Shown in pieces: positions 8,770-17,650 of a DNA stretch of 64,000 bases. Made by a program: the position numbers and the translations under genes. The stretch lies in NCBI GenBank assembly GCA_021741905.1, contig JAIOWZ010000002.1:1-64000 (forward strand), in the 5' to 3' direction. The DNA is from Candidatus Planktophila sp. (GTDB lineage Bacteria > Actinomycetota > Actinomycetes > Nanopelagicales > Nanopelagicaceae). The notes beneath the pieces are model-generated. The model ran no database searches. It was not told where the DNA came from and saw nothing but the letters and a program-made list of their open reading frames with translations. Position 1 is the first letter of the stretch. The number at the start of each line of letters is the position of its first letter.

Positions 8770-10026
8770 TTAATTCACTTGTTCTAATTTTGGTATGGCA
8801 GTCCAAACTCTGGTCGGGGCAAGTGCTTGGCTTTTGATTATTTCAGATAATTCTTTCGTGATATTCCAAGGAAAGATAATTACATCGTTTGGTTTTATAT
8901 CAAAAAGTGCTTTAGGGCTCACAATGGGTATCCCATGCGATGGCATATAACGGCCCTGTTTCTCAGGGCTTGCGTCCGCAATAACCTTAATCCAATCTTT
9001 CTCTATTCCGGAAGCATTTATTAAAGTGCTGGCTTTTGCTGGTGCTCCATACCCACAAATGATTTGTCCCGCCTCATATGAACTCTTAACCCAGTTATAG
9101 AAATTTAAAATCAGCTTTTGAATTCTTACATCAAATTGTCTCCAAACTGATTCGTCAAATAATCCATCCTCGACTTCTTGGATTATCTTTTCTACCACAT
9201 TCTGCTCGTTTGATGATGACCGAGACCTTTGACGGAGCCAATAACGATTTGATCCCCCGTGGGTAACAATTTCCTCGACTTTGAAAAGTTGCAAGCCAGC
9301 TTCTTTGGTAATTTTGTCAACAGAATTCGCAGTCAAATACGAATAGTGCTCGTGATAAATTGTGTCAAATTGATCCTGCTTTATGAAGTTGATTAGCGAT
9401 GGATTCTCAATGCTGACTCGTGTTTCCGGCCCAACCAATGCTGCAATACCGGCAACAAAATTCTGGATATCTGGAACGTGTGCCATTACGTTGTTTGCAA
9501 CAATTAATTTTGGCGTACCTCGTGATGCTCGAAGATTTTGTGCAAGTTCAAGACTAAAAAATTCACTTACAGTAGGGACGCCAGCCAGCTTTGCGATCTG
9601 AGCAACATTTTCGGCAGGCTCTACTCCCAGCACATCTATACCTAGCTTTATGAAATGCTGAAGTAGGTAGCCATCATTGCTTGCAATTTCTAGTACCCAA
9701 TCGCCTGGACCAAAACTCATTTCTTTCGAAACTACTTCAGCGAAATTGCGTGCGTGCTCCAAGAAACTTGTGCTTGTCGAGGAAAGATAGCGATAATCTC
9801 GAAATAGACGGCTTGGCATAACAACATCTTCAACTTGGCCTAATCCACATGAACGGCAAATTCTTAAATGCAATGGAAAAAGTTCGATAGGTTGATTTTC
9901 GTTGGGCCAAAGTTCATTTGCTATTGGAAGTTCGCCAAGGTCTAAAGCTGAAAAGAGATCTAGCCCAGTACATCCGCGACAAAAATTTTTCCCGCGTCCG
10001 ACTATGTAGGAATTTCCGGTTTCCAA
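8770..10026 (-). CDS. Sugar C-methyltransferase (TylC3/TcaB9-type)
   Basis: Three parts of the family are present. The N-terminus binds zinc (CRGC and CRSC, residues about 18-60). The SAM domain carries VLEIASNDGYLLQ near residue 110. The C-terminal domain has GYGAPAKASTLIN, KQGRYMPSHGIPI and IIFPWN, typical of Methyltransf_14. Family members add a methyl group to C3 of 4-keto-6-deoxysugars. With rfbF/rfbG nearby, the substrate is probably CDP-4-keto-6-deoxyglucose or its epimer. The start is TTG and has no clear ribosome site, so the exact N-terminus is uncertain. The 3,6-dideoxysugar enzyme DdhC is not seen, which argues against a yersiniose-type route. Confidence 0.86.
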   Translation of the reverse strand: METGNSYIVGRGKNFCRGCTGLDLFSALDLGELPIANELWPNENQPIELFPLHLRICRSCGLGQVEDVVMPSRLFRDYRYLSSTSTSFLEHARNFAEVVSKEMSFGPGDWVLEIASNDGYLLQHFIKLGIDVLGVEPAENVAQIAKLAGVPTVSEFFSLELAQNLRASRGTPKLIVANNVMAHVPDIQNFVAGIAALVGPETRVSIENPSLINFIKQDQFDTIYHEHYSYLTANSVDKITKEAGLQLFKVEEIVTHGGSNRYWLRQRSRSSSNEQNVVEKIIQEVEDGLFDESVWRQFDVRIQKLILNFYNWVKSSYEAGQIICGYGAPAKASTLINASGIEKDWIKVIADASPEKQGRYMPSHGIPIVSPKALFDIKPNDVIIFPWNITKELSEIIKSQALAPTRVWTAIPKLEQVN

Positions 10027-10225
10027 TTTAGACCATTTCTCTCAGGTACTTATGTCTCGAACTTGATAACAAAGAGTAGTGAAATTTCCATATATTCTCG
10101 GCATAAATCTTAGTAAACGCGCGGGTTTTGGGTCACAAATCAGCATTAGGCACATTTCCAGAATAGTTTCGGTAAGTGGGTTGGTCTGTGTATTTATGGC
10201 AAACCCCAACTTGTGCGCGATGTTC

Positions 10226-10231
10226 TAGACT
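10226..10231 (+). promoter_or_regulatory. -10 box of a likely leaderless promoter (SDR 10238)
   Basis: TAGACT ends exactly 6 nt before the ATG at 10238, and there is no Shine-Dalgarno. The 211-nt gap upstream (10027-10237) shows no gene; it must also hold the promoter of the divergent C-methyltransferase group. Confidence 0.6.
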
Positions 10232-10237
10232 AACCCA

Positions 10238-11203
10238 ATGAGAATTTTAGTAACTGGCGGAGCTGGATTTATTGGATCCCACTTATGCGAAAGATTAGTC
10301 GAAGATGGACATGCAGTAACCGCCTTAGATAATCTCTCTACCGGAGTGGCTTCAAACCTTTCGGGACTCTCTTCGTCAGCAAACTTTGACTTTATTGAAG
10401 GTTCAATTCTCGATATTGAACTATTGAACGAATTGATAGATCAAAGTGACTACATCTTCCATTTAGCTGCCGCTGTCGGTGTTTTTAACATTGTGAACAA
10501 CCCCCTAGCTAGTTTGCTTACTAACATTCGAGGAACTGAAAATGTCTTGGAAGGTGCACTGCGCAGGAATATTCCTGTGTTTATTACTAGTAGCAGTGAA
10601 GTTTATGGAAAGAATGTCTCTGACTCATTAAGAGAGAGTGATGACAGAATTCTTGGTAGCCCAGTTACCTTGCGCTGGTCTTATAGTGAGGCAAAAGCAA
10701 TTGATGAATCTCTTGCATACGCTTACTTCGTGGAGAAGAAACTAGAAACAAGAATCGTTCGTTTCTTCAACACGGTTGGCCCTCGCCAGTTGGGGGCTTA
10801 TGGAATGGTTGTTCCTAGATTCGTAAGAGCTGCACTCAATAATGAACCAATTACAATTTATGGCACCGGAGAACAAACTCGTTGTTTTGGCCATGTTTAT
10901 GATGCAGTCGAGGCTGTAATTAGGATCGCTTTTTCTCCAGATACGATTGGAAAAGTCATAAACATCGGTAACGACTTTGAAATTTCAATAAATGACCTGG
11001 CACAAAGGGTGATCTCTGAAACTGGCTCGAAGAGCTCGGTTGTTTATGTGCCTTATGAAGAAGCGTATGGAGACGGTTTTGAGGATATGGAACGTCGCGT
11101 TCCAAATATCGAATTGATTAATCAGTTAGTCGGATGGAAACCGCAGCGGGATCTTTCTACCATGATTAGTGATATTGCCAAGGAAATGAACTCAACCAAT
11201 TAA
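10238..11203 (+). CDS. NAD-dependent nucleotide-sugar epimerase/dehydratase (UDP-glucuronate decarboxylase-like)
   Basis: This extended SDR of 321 aa starts with [14 protein letters not shown]. It then has DNLSTG for cofactor binding, TSSSEVYG near residue 125, the catalytic YSEAK near residue 150, and [10 protein letters not shown]. The C-terminal pattern with [10 protein letters not shown] and GWKPQRDL resembles UDP-glucuronate decarboxylases and related planctomycete/actinobacterial SDRs more than GalE. The product could be UDP-xylose or an epimerised UDP-sugar; the sequence does not settle this. It converges on the nucleotide-sugar dehydrogenase gene with a 4-nt overlap of stops. Confidence 0.78.
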   Translation: MRILVTGGAGFIGSHLCERLVEDGHAVTALDNLSTGVASNLSGLSSSANFDFIEGSILDIELLNELIDQSDYIFHLAAAVGVFNIVNNPLASLLTNIRGTENVLEGALRRNIPVFITSSSEVYGKNVSDSLRESDDRILGSPVTLRWSYSEAKAIDESLAYAYFVEKKLETRIVRFFNTVGPRQLGAYGMVVPRFVRAALNNEPITIYGTGEQTRCFGHVYDAVEAVIRIAFSPDTIGKVINIGNDFEISINDLAQRVISETGSKSSVVYVPYEEAYGDGFEDMERRVPNIELINQLVGWKPQRDLSTMISDIAKEMNSTN

Positions 11204-12459
11204 AGAGCAGTTACTCCCTCTAGATTTCCTAAAGAATTAGTGCAATCTAATATCTTGACCGCACGATCGGTCAAAGCCCTTAGGTCCATTCCTGGTTGCT
11301 TTGTTGCCAAGATTGCAACATCGCAGTCCCAATCCAAATCAACAGATGTTGAGCCCTCCCACTTGGAAACCAGTGGATCATGCCAAGCAACTGTTGCACC
11401 TTTACTTTTGAGATAATTTCTCAACTCTGTTGCGGGAGTTTCACGAACATCTGCCACGCCTGGCTTGTAGGCAACACCAAGGATTAGGACTCTTGGTGAA
11501 CCAGTTTTCTTCTCCACCAAAGTTAATGCTCGTTCAGCTACAAATTTTGGCATCATTTGATTAATTGAATCTGCAGACTCAACAAAGTTTGCCTGAACGC
11601 CGCTCTGTCTAGCCCACCATGTTAGATATAGAGGGTCGACTGGAATGCAATGTCCACCCACACCAACGCCCGGTCTGAACGGCATGAAGCCGTATGGCTT
11701 TGAGGATGCAGCATCAATAACTTCATGAACATTTATATTGTTAGTAGAACATAGTTGTGTGAACTCATTAATGAGAGCGATATTCACTAACCTAAAAGTA
11801 TTTTCCAATAACTTTGCCGCTTCTGCAACTTCAGGTGTTGAAACAGACACAGCTGCATCGCAGATTGATTCATAAAATTCCAATGCTTTAATCTTTGAAT
11901 CTGCATCAATAGCGCCAATAAGACGCGGTGTATTTTTCTGATTCCAAACGGGATCGCCTGGGTTAACACGTTCAGGTGCACTAGCAAAATACAAATTCTG
12001 CGATTCTTTAGGTTTTAAATCATTTACTATAGGAATAATTACATCGCGAAGAGTTCCTGGATATGAGGTTGATTCACTCACCACTAAGGTTTCATTTGAA
12101 ACGAATGGTGCTATTCCTTTTGTCGCGCTACGCAGTAGTTCAAGGTCTGGTTCGCGTTTTTCATCAAGTGGAGTGGGCACACAGATTGTTATAACTGCAG
12201 CTTGTGACACTGTGCTGAAATCTGTGGTTGCTTTGTATGCGCCTTTTGCGATAGCAGCCTGCAATTGCTGATCTGAGATGTCTTCAACAGGGCTTGAGCC
12301 CGAGTTAATCTGCGAGACCTTAGCCTCGAAGTTATCAATGCCGATTACCGTCCAGCCAGCGTCAACGGCAGCCATTGCCAAAGGCAAGCCAACATAGCCT
12401 TGACCAATTATTGCTAGAACTTGGGATTTTTGAGCGGGCACGAATGTAATCCTAGCCAT
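11200..12459 (-). CDS. UDP-N-acetylhexosamine 6-dehydrogenase (WbpA/WecC family)
   Basis: This enzyme oxidises the C6 alcohol of a UDP-hexosamine to a uronic acid. The NAD site is IIGQGYVGLPLA near the N-terminus. CVPTPLDEKREPDL is characteristic of the WbpA type, and the catalytic Cys is in GVGVGGHCIPVDP. The C-terminal UDP-binding domain includes ILGVAYKPGVADVRETP. The ORF track is 33 codons longer. I use the ATG at 12459 because AAGG precedes it by 7 nt and because the extension would run through the divergent gene's start. No WecB-type 2-epimerase lies next to it, so GlcNAc, GalNAc or ManNAc specificity is open. Confidence 0.85.
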   Translation of the reverse strand: MARITFVPAQKSQVLAIIGQGYVGLPLAMAAVDAGWTVIGIDNFEAKVSQINSGSSPVEDISDQQLQAAIAKGAYKATTDFSTVSQAAVITICVPTPLDEKREPDLELLRSATKGIAPFVSNETLVVSESTSYPGTLRDVIIPIVNDLKPKESQNLYFASAPERVNPGDPVWNQKNTPRLIGAIDADSKIKALEFYESICDAAVSVSTPEVAEAAKLLENTFRLVNIALINEFTQLCSTNNINVHEVIDAASSKPYGFMPFRPGVGVGGHCIPVDPLYLTWWARQSGVQANFVESADSINQMMPKFVAERALTLVEKKTGSPRVLILGVAYKPGVADVRETPATELRNYLKSKGATVAWHDPLVSKWEGSTSVDLDWDCDVAILATKQPGMDLRALTDRAVKILDCTNSLGNLEGVTAL

Positions 12460-12539
12460 CTGGTGGCCTTTTCTTGGCATCTCTATTGAACCCAGAGGCT
12501 TTGGGAGTAATTCGAAGGGAATTACGGGAAGATTGACCA

Positions 12540-13703
12540 ATGAATCCAAAGCCTGCAAACCCGATTCGGGTAATGCGAATTATCGCTCGAATGAATGTGG
12601 GTGGGCCCGCGGTCCAGGTTTCAGGGTTAATGCGTGGATTCAACTCAACAGAGTTTGATCAATGTTTATACACCGGATATTGCGCATCTGATGAGGCCGA
12701 TTATCTAGACACCGTCGCAACTGATGTAAATGCTGTTCGCATTCAGGGATTTGGACGACGAGTTAGCATGGGTGGAGACATAAAAGCTTTCATAACATTG
12801 GTCAAGGAAATTCGTACATTTAAACCTCATGTTATTCATACCCATACTGCAAAGGCTGGGTTCTTAGGGCGCATTGCATCAATAGTTTCGCTGCAGCGTT
12901 CAATCCGCGTGCACACTTTTCATGGGCATTTACTGAATGGTTATTTTGGAAGTTTTAAAAGATCACTCGTTGTAATTGCAGAAAAATTTCTAGCGCTTTT
13001 CACTCATGAGCTATTGGCTGTGGGTGACAAAGTCAGACAAGATTTACTGAATGCAGGAATTGGATCAAAAGATAAGTTTGGGCTCATGCCACCTGGTTTA
13101 GGTATTGGATCATTGTCACCTAAATCGGATTCCCAAAGAGTTCTAGGTTTACCTTCAGGCCGCCCGCAATGTGCATTTATTGGACGCGTAACTCAGATCA
13201 AGCGACCAGACAGATTTTTAGATGTAGTGAGCGAAATAAAGAAACGTGGAGTCGAATTAGATTTCTTTGTTGCAGGCGACGGTGAATTACTGGAAATGTG
13301 CAGAGAAAGAATCAAGACCGAGGATCTGCCCGTAACAGTTCTTGGTTGGCAGAGTGATATCGAAAGAGTTTTGTCAGCAGCTGACATCGTTGTGTTAACA
13401 AGTGACAATGAAGGAACGCCATTAAGTTTGATACAGGCCGGGATGGCTGGGCTTCCTGTTGTAACTACAAACGTAGGCTCGGTTCCTGAGGTTGTTTTAG
13501 ATGGAGTCACAGGAATAATCACTGCCCTAGATGTTGAGAAAATTGCAGACGCTCTAGAAAAACTAGTGACTGACAAGGGTTTGCGGACCCAATATGGTGT
13601 TGCTGCTCAAAAGTTCACGCTTTCGCACTTTGGTGTTCAGCGTTTGGTGAGTGACCACGAAGAACTTTACAAAAAATTGATAGCTAGTCGAGCCAAGTCC
13701 TAG
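12540..13703 (+). CDS. Family 4 glycosyltransferase
   Basis: This GT-B enzyme of 387 aa begins with IIARMNVGGPAVQV. The N-terminal domain also contains HVIHTHTAKAGFLGR. In the C-terminal donor domain CAFIGRVTQIKRPD is followed by LTSDNEGTPLSLIQAGMAGLPVV and GSVPEVV, which are typical for GT4 sugar transfer with retention. No membrane span is seen. The 80-nt divergent gap from the dehydrogenase probably holds both promoters. The last 20 nt overlap the convergent asnB gene. Acceptor and donor are not readable. Confidence 0.88.
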   Translation: MNPKPANPIRVMRIIARMNVGGPAVQVSGLMRGFNSTEFDQCLYTGYCASDEADYLDTVATDVNAVRIQGFGRRVSMGGDIKAFITLVKEIRTFKPHVIHTHTAKAGFLGRIASIVSLQRSIRVHTFHGHLLNGYFGSFKRSLVVIAEKFLALFTHELLAVGDKVRQDLLNAGIGSKDKFGLMPPGLGIGSLSPKSDSQRVLGLPSGRPQCAFIGRVTQIKRPDRFLDVVSEIKKRGVELDFFVAGDGELLEMCRERIKTEDLPVTVLGWQSDIERVLSAADIVVLTSDNEGTPLSLIQAGMAGLPVVTTNVGSVPEVVLDGVTGIITALDVEKIADALEKLVTDKGLRTQYGVAAQKFTLSHFGVQRLVSDHEELYKKLIASRAKS

Positions 13704-15525
13704 CCCACAGTTCTAGCATTAGGATCGGCCAAATAATATTGTCCTTATCTTCACCAGCCATGTGAGTGTCAATAACCTTTTTGACTTCATTTGAGTTAAA
13801 CCAGCCGCGCTGTGTGGCAGTGGTATCGGTAAGAGTATCGATAACCATCTCTCTCATTCCTGTACGCAACCATTCGGCGCGAGGAATGCCAAAGCCCATC
13901 TTTGGACGGTCAATAAGCTCAGCAGGCACAAGCGACCGTGCAACATCTTTAAGTATGTGCTTAGTTTCAAATCCTTTGATTTTATATTTGCGGGGAAGTG
14001 ATACTCCCCATTCAATAACATTTACATCTAGCAATGGGGATCTGAGTTCAAGGCTGTTAGCCATGGTTGCAATATCTACTTTTACTAGTAAATCACCTGG
14101 CAGGTAGGCGCTTAAGTCCGAACGAATCATTCGATCAAAAGATGAATGTTTTCCAGATGTAAATTGGTTTTCGCGAGCAGTCTCTGCCGCATTGCTTTGG
14201 AAATTTGAGCTTAACAATGTTGTTAATTCATGAGGTTGGGTCAGAGACAAAATTGAACTATATCTAGCTGCTAATGAATCCTTGGGGGAAAGCTGTGAAC
14301 CAACGCGATTGATCTTGCGAGTGTTGCCTAGTGATTGCTTTCCAAGAAAATTTAATCCACCGCGAGCAAGTCCAAGGAAAGGATTTAATTTTTGCATGAC
14401 AGGTGTTGCTAAATAACGGTCATACCCGCCAAATACTTCGTCGCCACCATCCCCGCCTAATGCGACAATCAGGTTTTCACGGGCGAATTTGGCCAATAAA
14501 TACGTTGGCACAATCGAGGAATCTGCAAAAGGCTGGTCTAATACATGAGAAATCTTTTCAACGACCAAGGCTGGATCTGGACTAAGAATCTCTTCGTGGT
14601 GGTTAGTGCCAAGGTAGTTGGCCACCTGCTTGGCATGGTGAGCCTCGTTAAATTGTGCGCTATGAAAACCAATTGAATAGGTTTGCACCTTTTCGCTCAT
14701 CAATTTAGCCATGTAAGCGGTAACGACAGTGGAGTCATAGCCGCCGCTTAAGAATGATCCGAGAGGGCGTTCTGAAATTAATCGACGAGATACCGCTTCC
14801 TCAATCAGCTTCTTTGTTACTTCCAGTGCCTCTTCGTATGAGATTTGAACTTTGGTTTCAAAGTCTGGTTCCCAATACTTTTTGGTCTCTGCCTTGCCTT
14901 GGCGCCAAGTCAGAACCGATGCTGGAGGGACCTGAGAAATCTCGTTAAAAGCAGAGTAGGGAGAATTGATGTAGCCGTACTGCATGACTTCGGCAACCAT
15001 CTCGGTGCGCAGTGTGCGATCTGGGCGTGCCAACATCAATGCTCGAACTTCTGATGCGAAAAATAGTGTTCCATTTGTTAGTTGCGAGATCCACAGTGGT
15101 TTTTTACCCATGCGATCTCGAATCAAATGAAGTGAATTATCACGAGCGTCGTGAATTGCAATGACAAACATTCCATTGAGCTTGTTTATGAAATCAAGTC
15201 CGAACTCGAGGTAAAGATTGATTACTACTTCAGATTCACTGGAATCACGGCAATGGACTCCACGCTGTTCTAACTCAGACCTTAGTTCGCGGTAGTTGTA
15301 GATTTCACCATTCCACACAATGTTGATCAATTCGGAAACATCAGCTGCTGGTTGTTTACCTGCCGCGATTTCGACAATAGCCAAGCGGCACATTCCCAAG
15401 CTAATTCCTTGGTTTAGATAGGTTCCTGTGTCATCTGGACCGCGGTGCTCAATAGATTTAAGTTGAGCATCAAGAAGTAATTTGCTGGGCGCACTTGCGC
15501 CAACACCACCAACAATTCCACACAT
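13684..15525 (-). CDS. asnB: Asparagine synthetase B-type amidotransferase
   Basis: This is a glutamine-hydrolysing asparagine synthetase or a relative that amidates another carboxylate. The mature N-terminus would be the nucleophile Cys2 (MCGIVGGVG). The class II glutaminase domain covers about residues 1-210. The synthetase domain has the PP-loop SGGYDSTVV near residue 255, then GGDGGDEVFGGYDRY and LELRSPLLD. The length of 613 aa is typical. It starts 11 nt after the SDR at 15537, so the two are probably co-transcribed. In glycan clusters such paralogs often amidate uronic acids (WbpS-like), which would fit the nearby uronate-forming dehydrogenase. True asparagine synthesis is equally possible. 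Confidence 0.85.
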   Translation of the reverse strand: MCGIVGGVGASAPSKLLLDAQLKSIEHRGPDDTGTYLNQGISLGMCRLAIVEIAAGKQPAADVSELINIVWNGEIYNYRELRSELEQRGVHCRDSSESEVVINLYLEFGLDFINKLNGMFVIAIHDARDNSLHLIRDRMGKKPLWISQLTNGTLFFASEVRALMLARPDRTLRTEMVAEVMQYGYINSPYSAFNEISQVPPASVLTWRQGKAETKKYWEPDFETKVQISYEEALEVTKKLIEEAVSRRLISERPLGSFLSGGYDSTVVTAYMAKLMSEKVQTYSIGFHSAQFNEAHHAKQVANYLGTNHHEEILSPDPALVVEKISHVLDQPFADSSIVPTYLLAKFARENLIVALGGDGGDEVFGGYDRYLATPVMQKLNPFLGLARGGLNFLGKQSLGNTRKINRVGSQLSPKDSLAARYSSILSLTQPHELTTLLSSNFQSNAAETARENQFTSGKHSSFDRMIRSDLSAYLPGDLLVKVDIATMANSLELRSPLLDVNVIEWGVSLPRKYKIKGFETKHILKDVARSLVPAELIDRPKMGFGIPRAEWLRTGMREMVIDTLTDTTATQRGWFNSNEVKKVIDTHMAGEDKDNIIWPILMLELWARTWLD

Positions 15526-15536
15526 CTACAGATCTT

Positions 15537-16493
15537 CTAATCTGTAGTCGCAGGACCGTTGGCAACGCTTTGACCGAACTCTTTGAGCCAATCAACTGTT
15601 TCTGACAGCGCTGTTTCAAACTCTTTAGGTTGCACTTTAGGAAAGAGCTTCTTAAGCAGTTCTGGTGCGTTTTGTGATTCTTTTACATCACCTAAGCGTT
15701 CAGGCTTGTAGTTAACCTGCAAATCCGGAAAATGCTTTTTCAACATTTCAATTGTGTCATTAAGGAAGATTCGATTTCCATATGCCAAGTTCATGGCACC
15801 TTCTGTGATTACTTTTTCTTGCATCGCAGTCATTGCAATATCTAGGACTGTATCGACATATGTGAAATCTCGTGAAGCTGTGCCATCTCCATAAACATCA
15901 ATTGGTTGACCCTGCATTGCCAGCCAAATCCACTTTGGCAAAACGGCTGCATACTCATGATCTGGGCGTTGGCGGGGACCGAAGACATTAAAGAATCTCA
16001 GTAGCGTTGTTGGCACTTTGTATGCAGATGCATATGCCTGGACATAGCCTTCTGCTGCTAACTTGCTAGCAGCATATGGCGTCATTGGACCAAGCCACAT
16101 TGACTCGTCTTTTGGTAGCTGCATATTGCGGCCATAAACAGATGAGGATGATGAGAAAATTACATGTGCGCCAGTTTCATGAGCTGCCTCTAGAACATTA
16201 AGTGTTCCTGTCGCGTTTACATCATGCGTAGCAACCGGGTTTTTAATAGAGCGTGGGACAGAACCGCGGGCAGCTAAATGAAAGATTGTTTGACAGTCTT
16301 TCAGCGCGGTATGCAGCGCTTGGCTGTCGGTGATTGAAACTTGGTGGAAAGTGGACTTTTCTTGATCCACATTGGAAATTAGCCCTGTTGAGAGGTCATC
16401 TATAACCACTACGTCATGACCTTCTGAAATCAATCGACGCGTTAAATTCGAACCAATGAACCCAGCACCGCCGGTGACTGCAACCTTGCTCAT
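15537..16493 (-). CDS. NAD-dependent epimerase (GalE/WbpP-like UDP-sugar 4-epimerase)
   Basis: This extended SDR of 318 aa starts [18 protein letters not shown]. It has IDDLSTG, a SSSSSVYG stretch near residue 120, the catalytic YAASK near residue 145, and RFFNVFGPRQRP, the last common in UDP-hexose and UDP-hexosamine 4-epimerases. TAGAAT sits 7 nt before the ATG, suggesting a leaderless start. It is the first gene of a two-gene unit with asnB. UDP-GlcNAc or UDP-GlcNAcA 4-epimerisation would match the dehydrogenase at 11200, but substrate specificity is inferred. Confidence 0.82.
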   Translation of the reverse strand: MSKVAVTGGAGFIGSNLTRRLISEGHDVVVIDDLSTGLISNVDQEKSTFHQVSITDSQALHTALKDCQTIFHLAARGSVPRSIKNPVATHDVNATGTLNVLEAAHETGAHVIFSSSSSVYGRNMQLPKDESMWLGPMTPYAASKLAAEGYVQAYASAYKVPTTLLRFFNVFGPRQRPDHEYAAVLPKWIWLAMQGQPIDVYGDGTASRDFTYVDTVLDIAMTAMQEKVITEGAMNLAYGNRIFLNDTIEMLKKHFPDLQVNYKPERLGDVKESQNAPELLKKLFPKVQPKEFETALSETVDWLKEFGQSVANGPATTD

Positions 16494-16500
16494 ATGTGTA

Positions 16501-16506
16501 ATTCTA
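16501..16506 (-). promoter_or_regulatory. -10 box of a likely leaderless promoter (SDR 16493)
   Basis: On the minus strand TAGAAT lies 7 nt before the ATG. This is close to the consensus TATAAT, and no ribosome site intervenes. Confidence 0.5.
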
Positions 16507-16547
16507 TGGGCTTAATCTAAATAATGAAGTTAATCTCGGTTGGCTAA

Positions 16548-17192
16548 TTAATCAAGTCTCACAACACCACTTGGTGTCGTCAGATGCACTGCAACGATTC
16601 CGTATTCACCATGGTTTGTTGATGGGTCAATAAATTCAATATCTGCACCGTTTAAGCCACCCATGATCTCTGTCTTAAACCATGAGTCTGACAGGTGGTC
16701 AGTATCTGCAATGGTGATCTTCTCAATTGCAGCAACTGCTTTTCCATCTTGTGATGGGTGATCTGCGGTTAACCACTGAATGAAGAATGGAAGCTCGCGA
16801 GAGTCGGTGATTTCATTAACTCCGATTTGCTTCCACTTAAGATCAGTGCCGTCTGGGCGTGTGCGGTGACCTTCAGTTGCTGTGCGACCAAACTTCTCTT
16901 CAACCTTTGAAATATCTTCAGTTGCAAATACCCAGGTGAGCCAACCGCCACCTTCTTGTGCTTTCTTGCTAACAGCCTTACCCCAAGGAGTTTGCTCTGT
17001 TGCAGGGTGATCTAGAGGGCAGACAACTTCGATGTATTGACCGTTTTGTAAAGGCATTGTGAAGTTGCGTGTACCAAAGCGTGGGTGGACTCCGCCATCT
17101 ACGAAGGTGCTGCCAAGGCGTGAACCAAGGCGTTGAACAGTGTCGGCTAGTTGATCATGGGACGTTACATATGAGACATGGTCTAAGCGCAT
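16548..17192 (-). CDS. VOC-superfamily (glyoxalase-like) protein
   Basis: The N-terminus MRLDHVSYVTS begins the first beta-alpha-beta unit of the vicinal oxygen chelate fold. A second half begins near AAIEKITIADTDHL around residue 150. The pattern NGQYIEVVCPLDHPA and the 214-aa length resemble Glyoxalase_3 (PF13468)-type proteins, whose substrates are mostly unknown. No signal peptide is present. It stands at the end of the glycan island; CAAGAT 6 nt before the ATG is a weak -10 candidate. Function beyond the fold is not assigned. Confidence 0.7.
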   Translation of the reverse strand: MRLDHVSYVTSHDQLADTVQRLGSRLGSTFVDGGVHPRFGTRNFTMPLQNGQYIEVVCPLDHPATEQTPWGKAVSKKAQEGGGWLTWVFATEDISKVEEKFGRTATEGHRTRPDGTDLKWKQIGVNEITDSRELPFFIQWLTADHPSQDGKAVAAIEKITIADTDHLSDSWFKTEIMGGLNGADIEFIDPSTNHGEYGIVAVHLTTPSGVVRLD

Positions 17193-17345
17193 GGGGAAAT
17201 CTTGCCCTATGAAAGGGGGTGCTCATTACCATCTGCCCCGCCTGCGGCGGGGGGTTGTAGGCGTGGGAATTGGGGCTGGGGATAAGGCGGTGGGGGTGTC
17301 AGTTGGTACTGGGATTGTGCCAATTAACTAACTACTGGAGGAAAA

Positions 17346-17387
17346 ATGCGATCATCGGCACATACTTGTGTGGCGCATAAGGTATGA
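17346..17387 (+). CDS. Possible 13-codon leader peptide upstream of the toxin gene
   Basis: A strong GGAGG (17336-17340) lies 5 nt before an ATG that opens a 13-codon reading frame, MRSSAHTCVAHKV. Its TGA overlaps the ATG of the toxin gene (ATGA). The toxin ATG itself has only a weak AAGG right next to it. The frame could therefore be a leader whose translation delivers ribosomes to the toxin start. It may instead be chance. It is too short for the ORF track. Confidence 0.35.
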   Translation: MRSSAHTCVAHKV

Positions 17388-17650
17388 TGAAAGACATTAG
17401 ATTTACCTCTGACGCACGAAAACACAAAATTGGAGCCGCACATGCGAGGTTTGTCGTTGAAAACAACGTTGCAGAGCGAACGCCAGGACAAAATGAGTTT
17501 GAACATAGATTGTTTTGGGTTGGCATTGACGATCGAGGTCTAGAGCTGGAGATTGCCGGAGTTGAATTTGAAGATGAGATATTAATTATTCACGTAATGC
17601 CAACAAATTTTAGAAGGAGGGGACGCAATGAGCAAGAAGCAAAAGGTTAA
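17384..17650 (+). CDS. Putative BrnT-like toxin of a type II toxin-antitoxin pair
   Basis: This is a small protein of 88 aa. DARKHKIG near the N-terminus and ILIIHVMPTNF near the C-terminus match the layout of short actinobacterial proteins found just before RHH antitoxins (BrnT/RelE-like ribonuclease fold by family knowledge). The toxin-first order, the 23-nt overlap with the next gene and the RHH partner support a toxin role. Translation may depend on the short upstream leader frame. The last residues, rich in Arg and Gly, fall in the region overlapping the antitoxin start. Assignment is by pattern and context, so toxicity is not established. Confidence 0.6.
   Translation: MMKDIRFTSDARKHKIGAAHARFVVENNVAERTPGQNEFEHRLFWVGIDDRGLELEIAGVEFEDEILIIHVMPTNFRRRGRNEQEAKG

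Noticed and set aside
12460-12558. N-terminal extension of the nucleotide-sugar dehydrogenase ORF
   Set aside because: It overlaps the divergent glycosyltransferase start and is not part of the family; a later ATG has a ribosome site.
17236-17252. CCCCGCC-TGC-GGCGGGG hairpin as a terminator
   Set aside because: The stem is perfect, but no T-run follows on either strand and no gene ends just before it. It may be a local structure only.
17209-17331. A 40-codon frame (MKGGAHYH...GTGIVPIN) divergent from the VOC gene
   Set aside because: It has no ribosome site or -10 box at the right distance, is Gly/Val-rich in a G-rich stretch, and resembles nothing I know. Probably chance.
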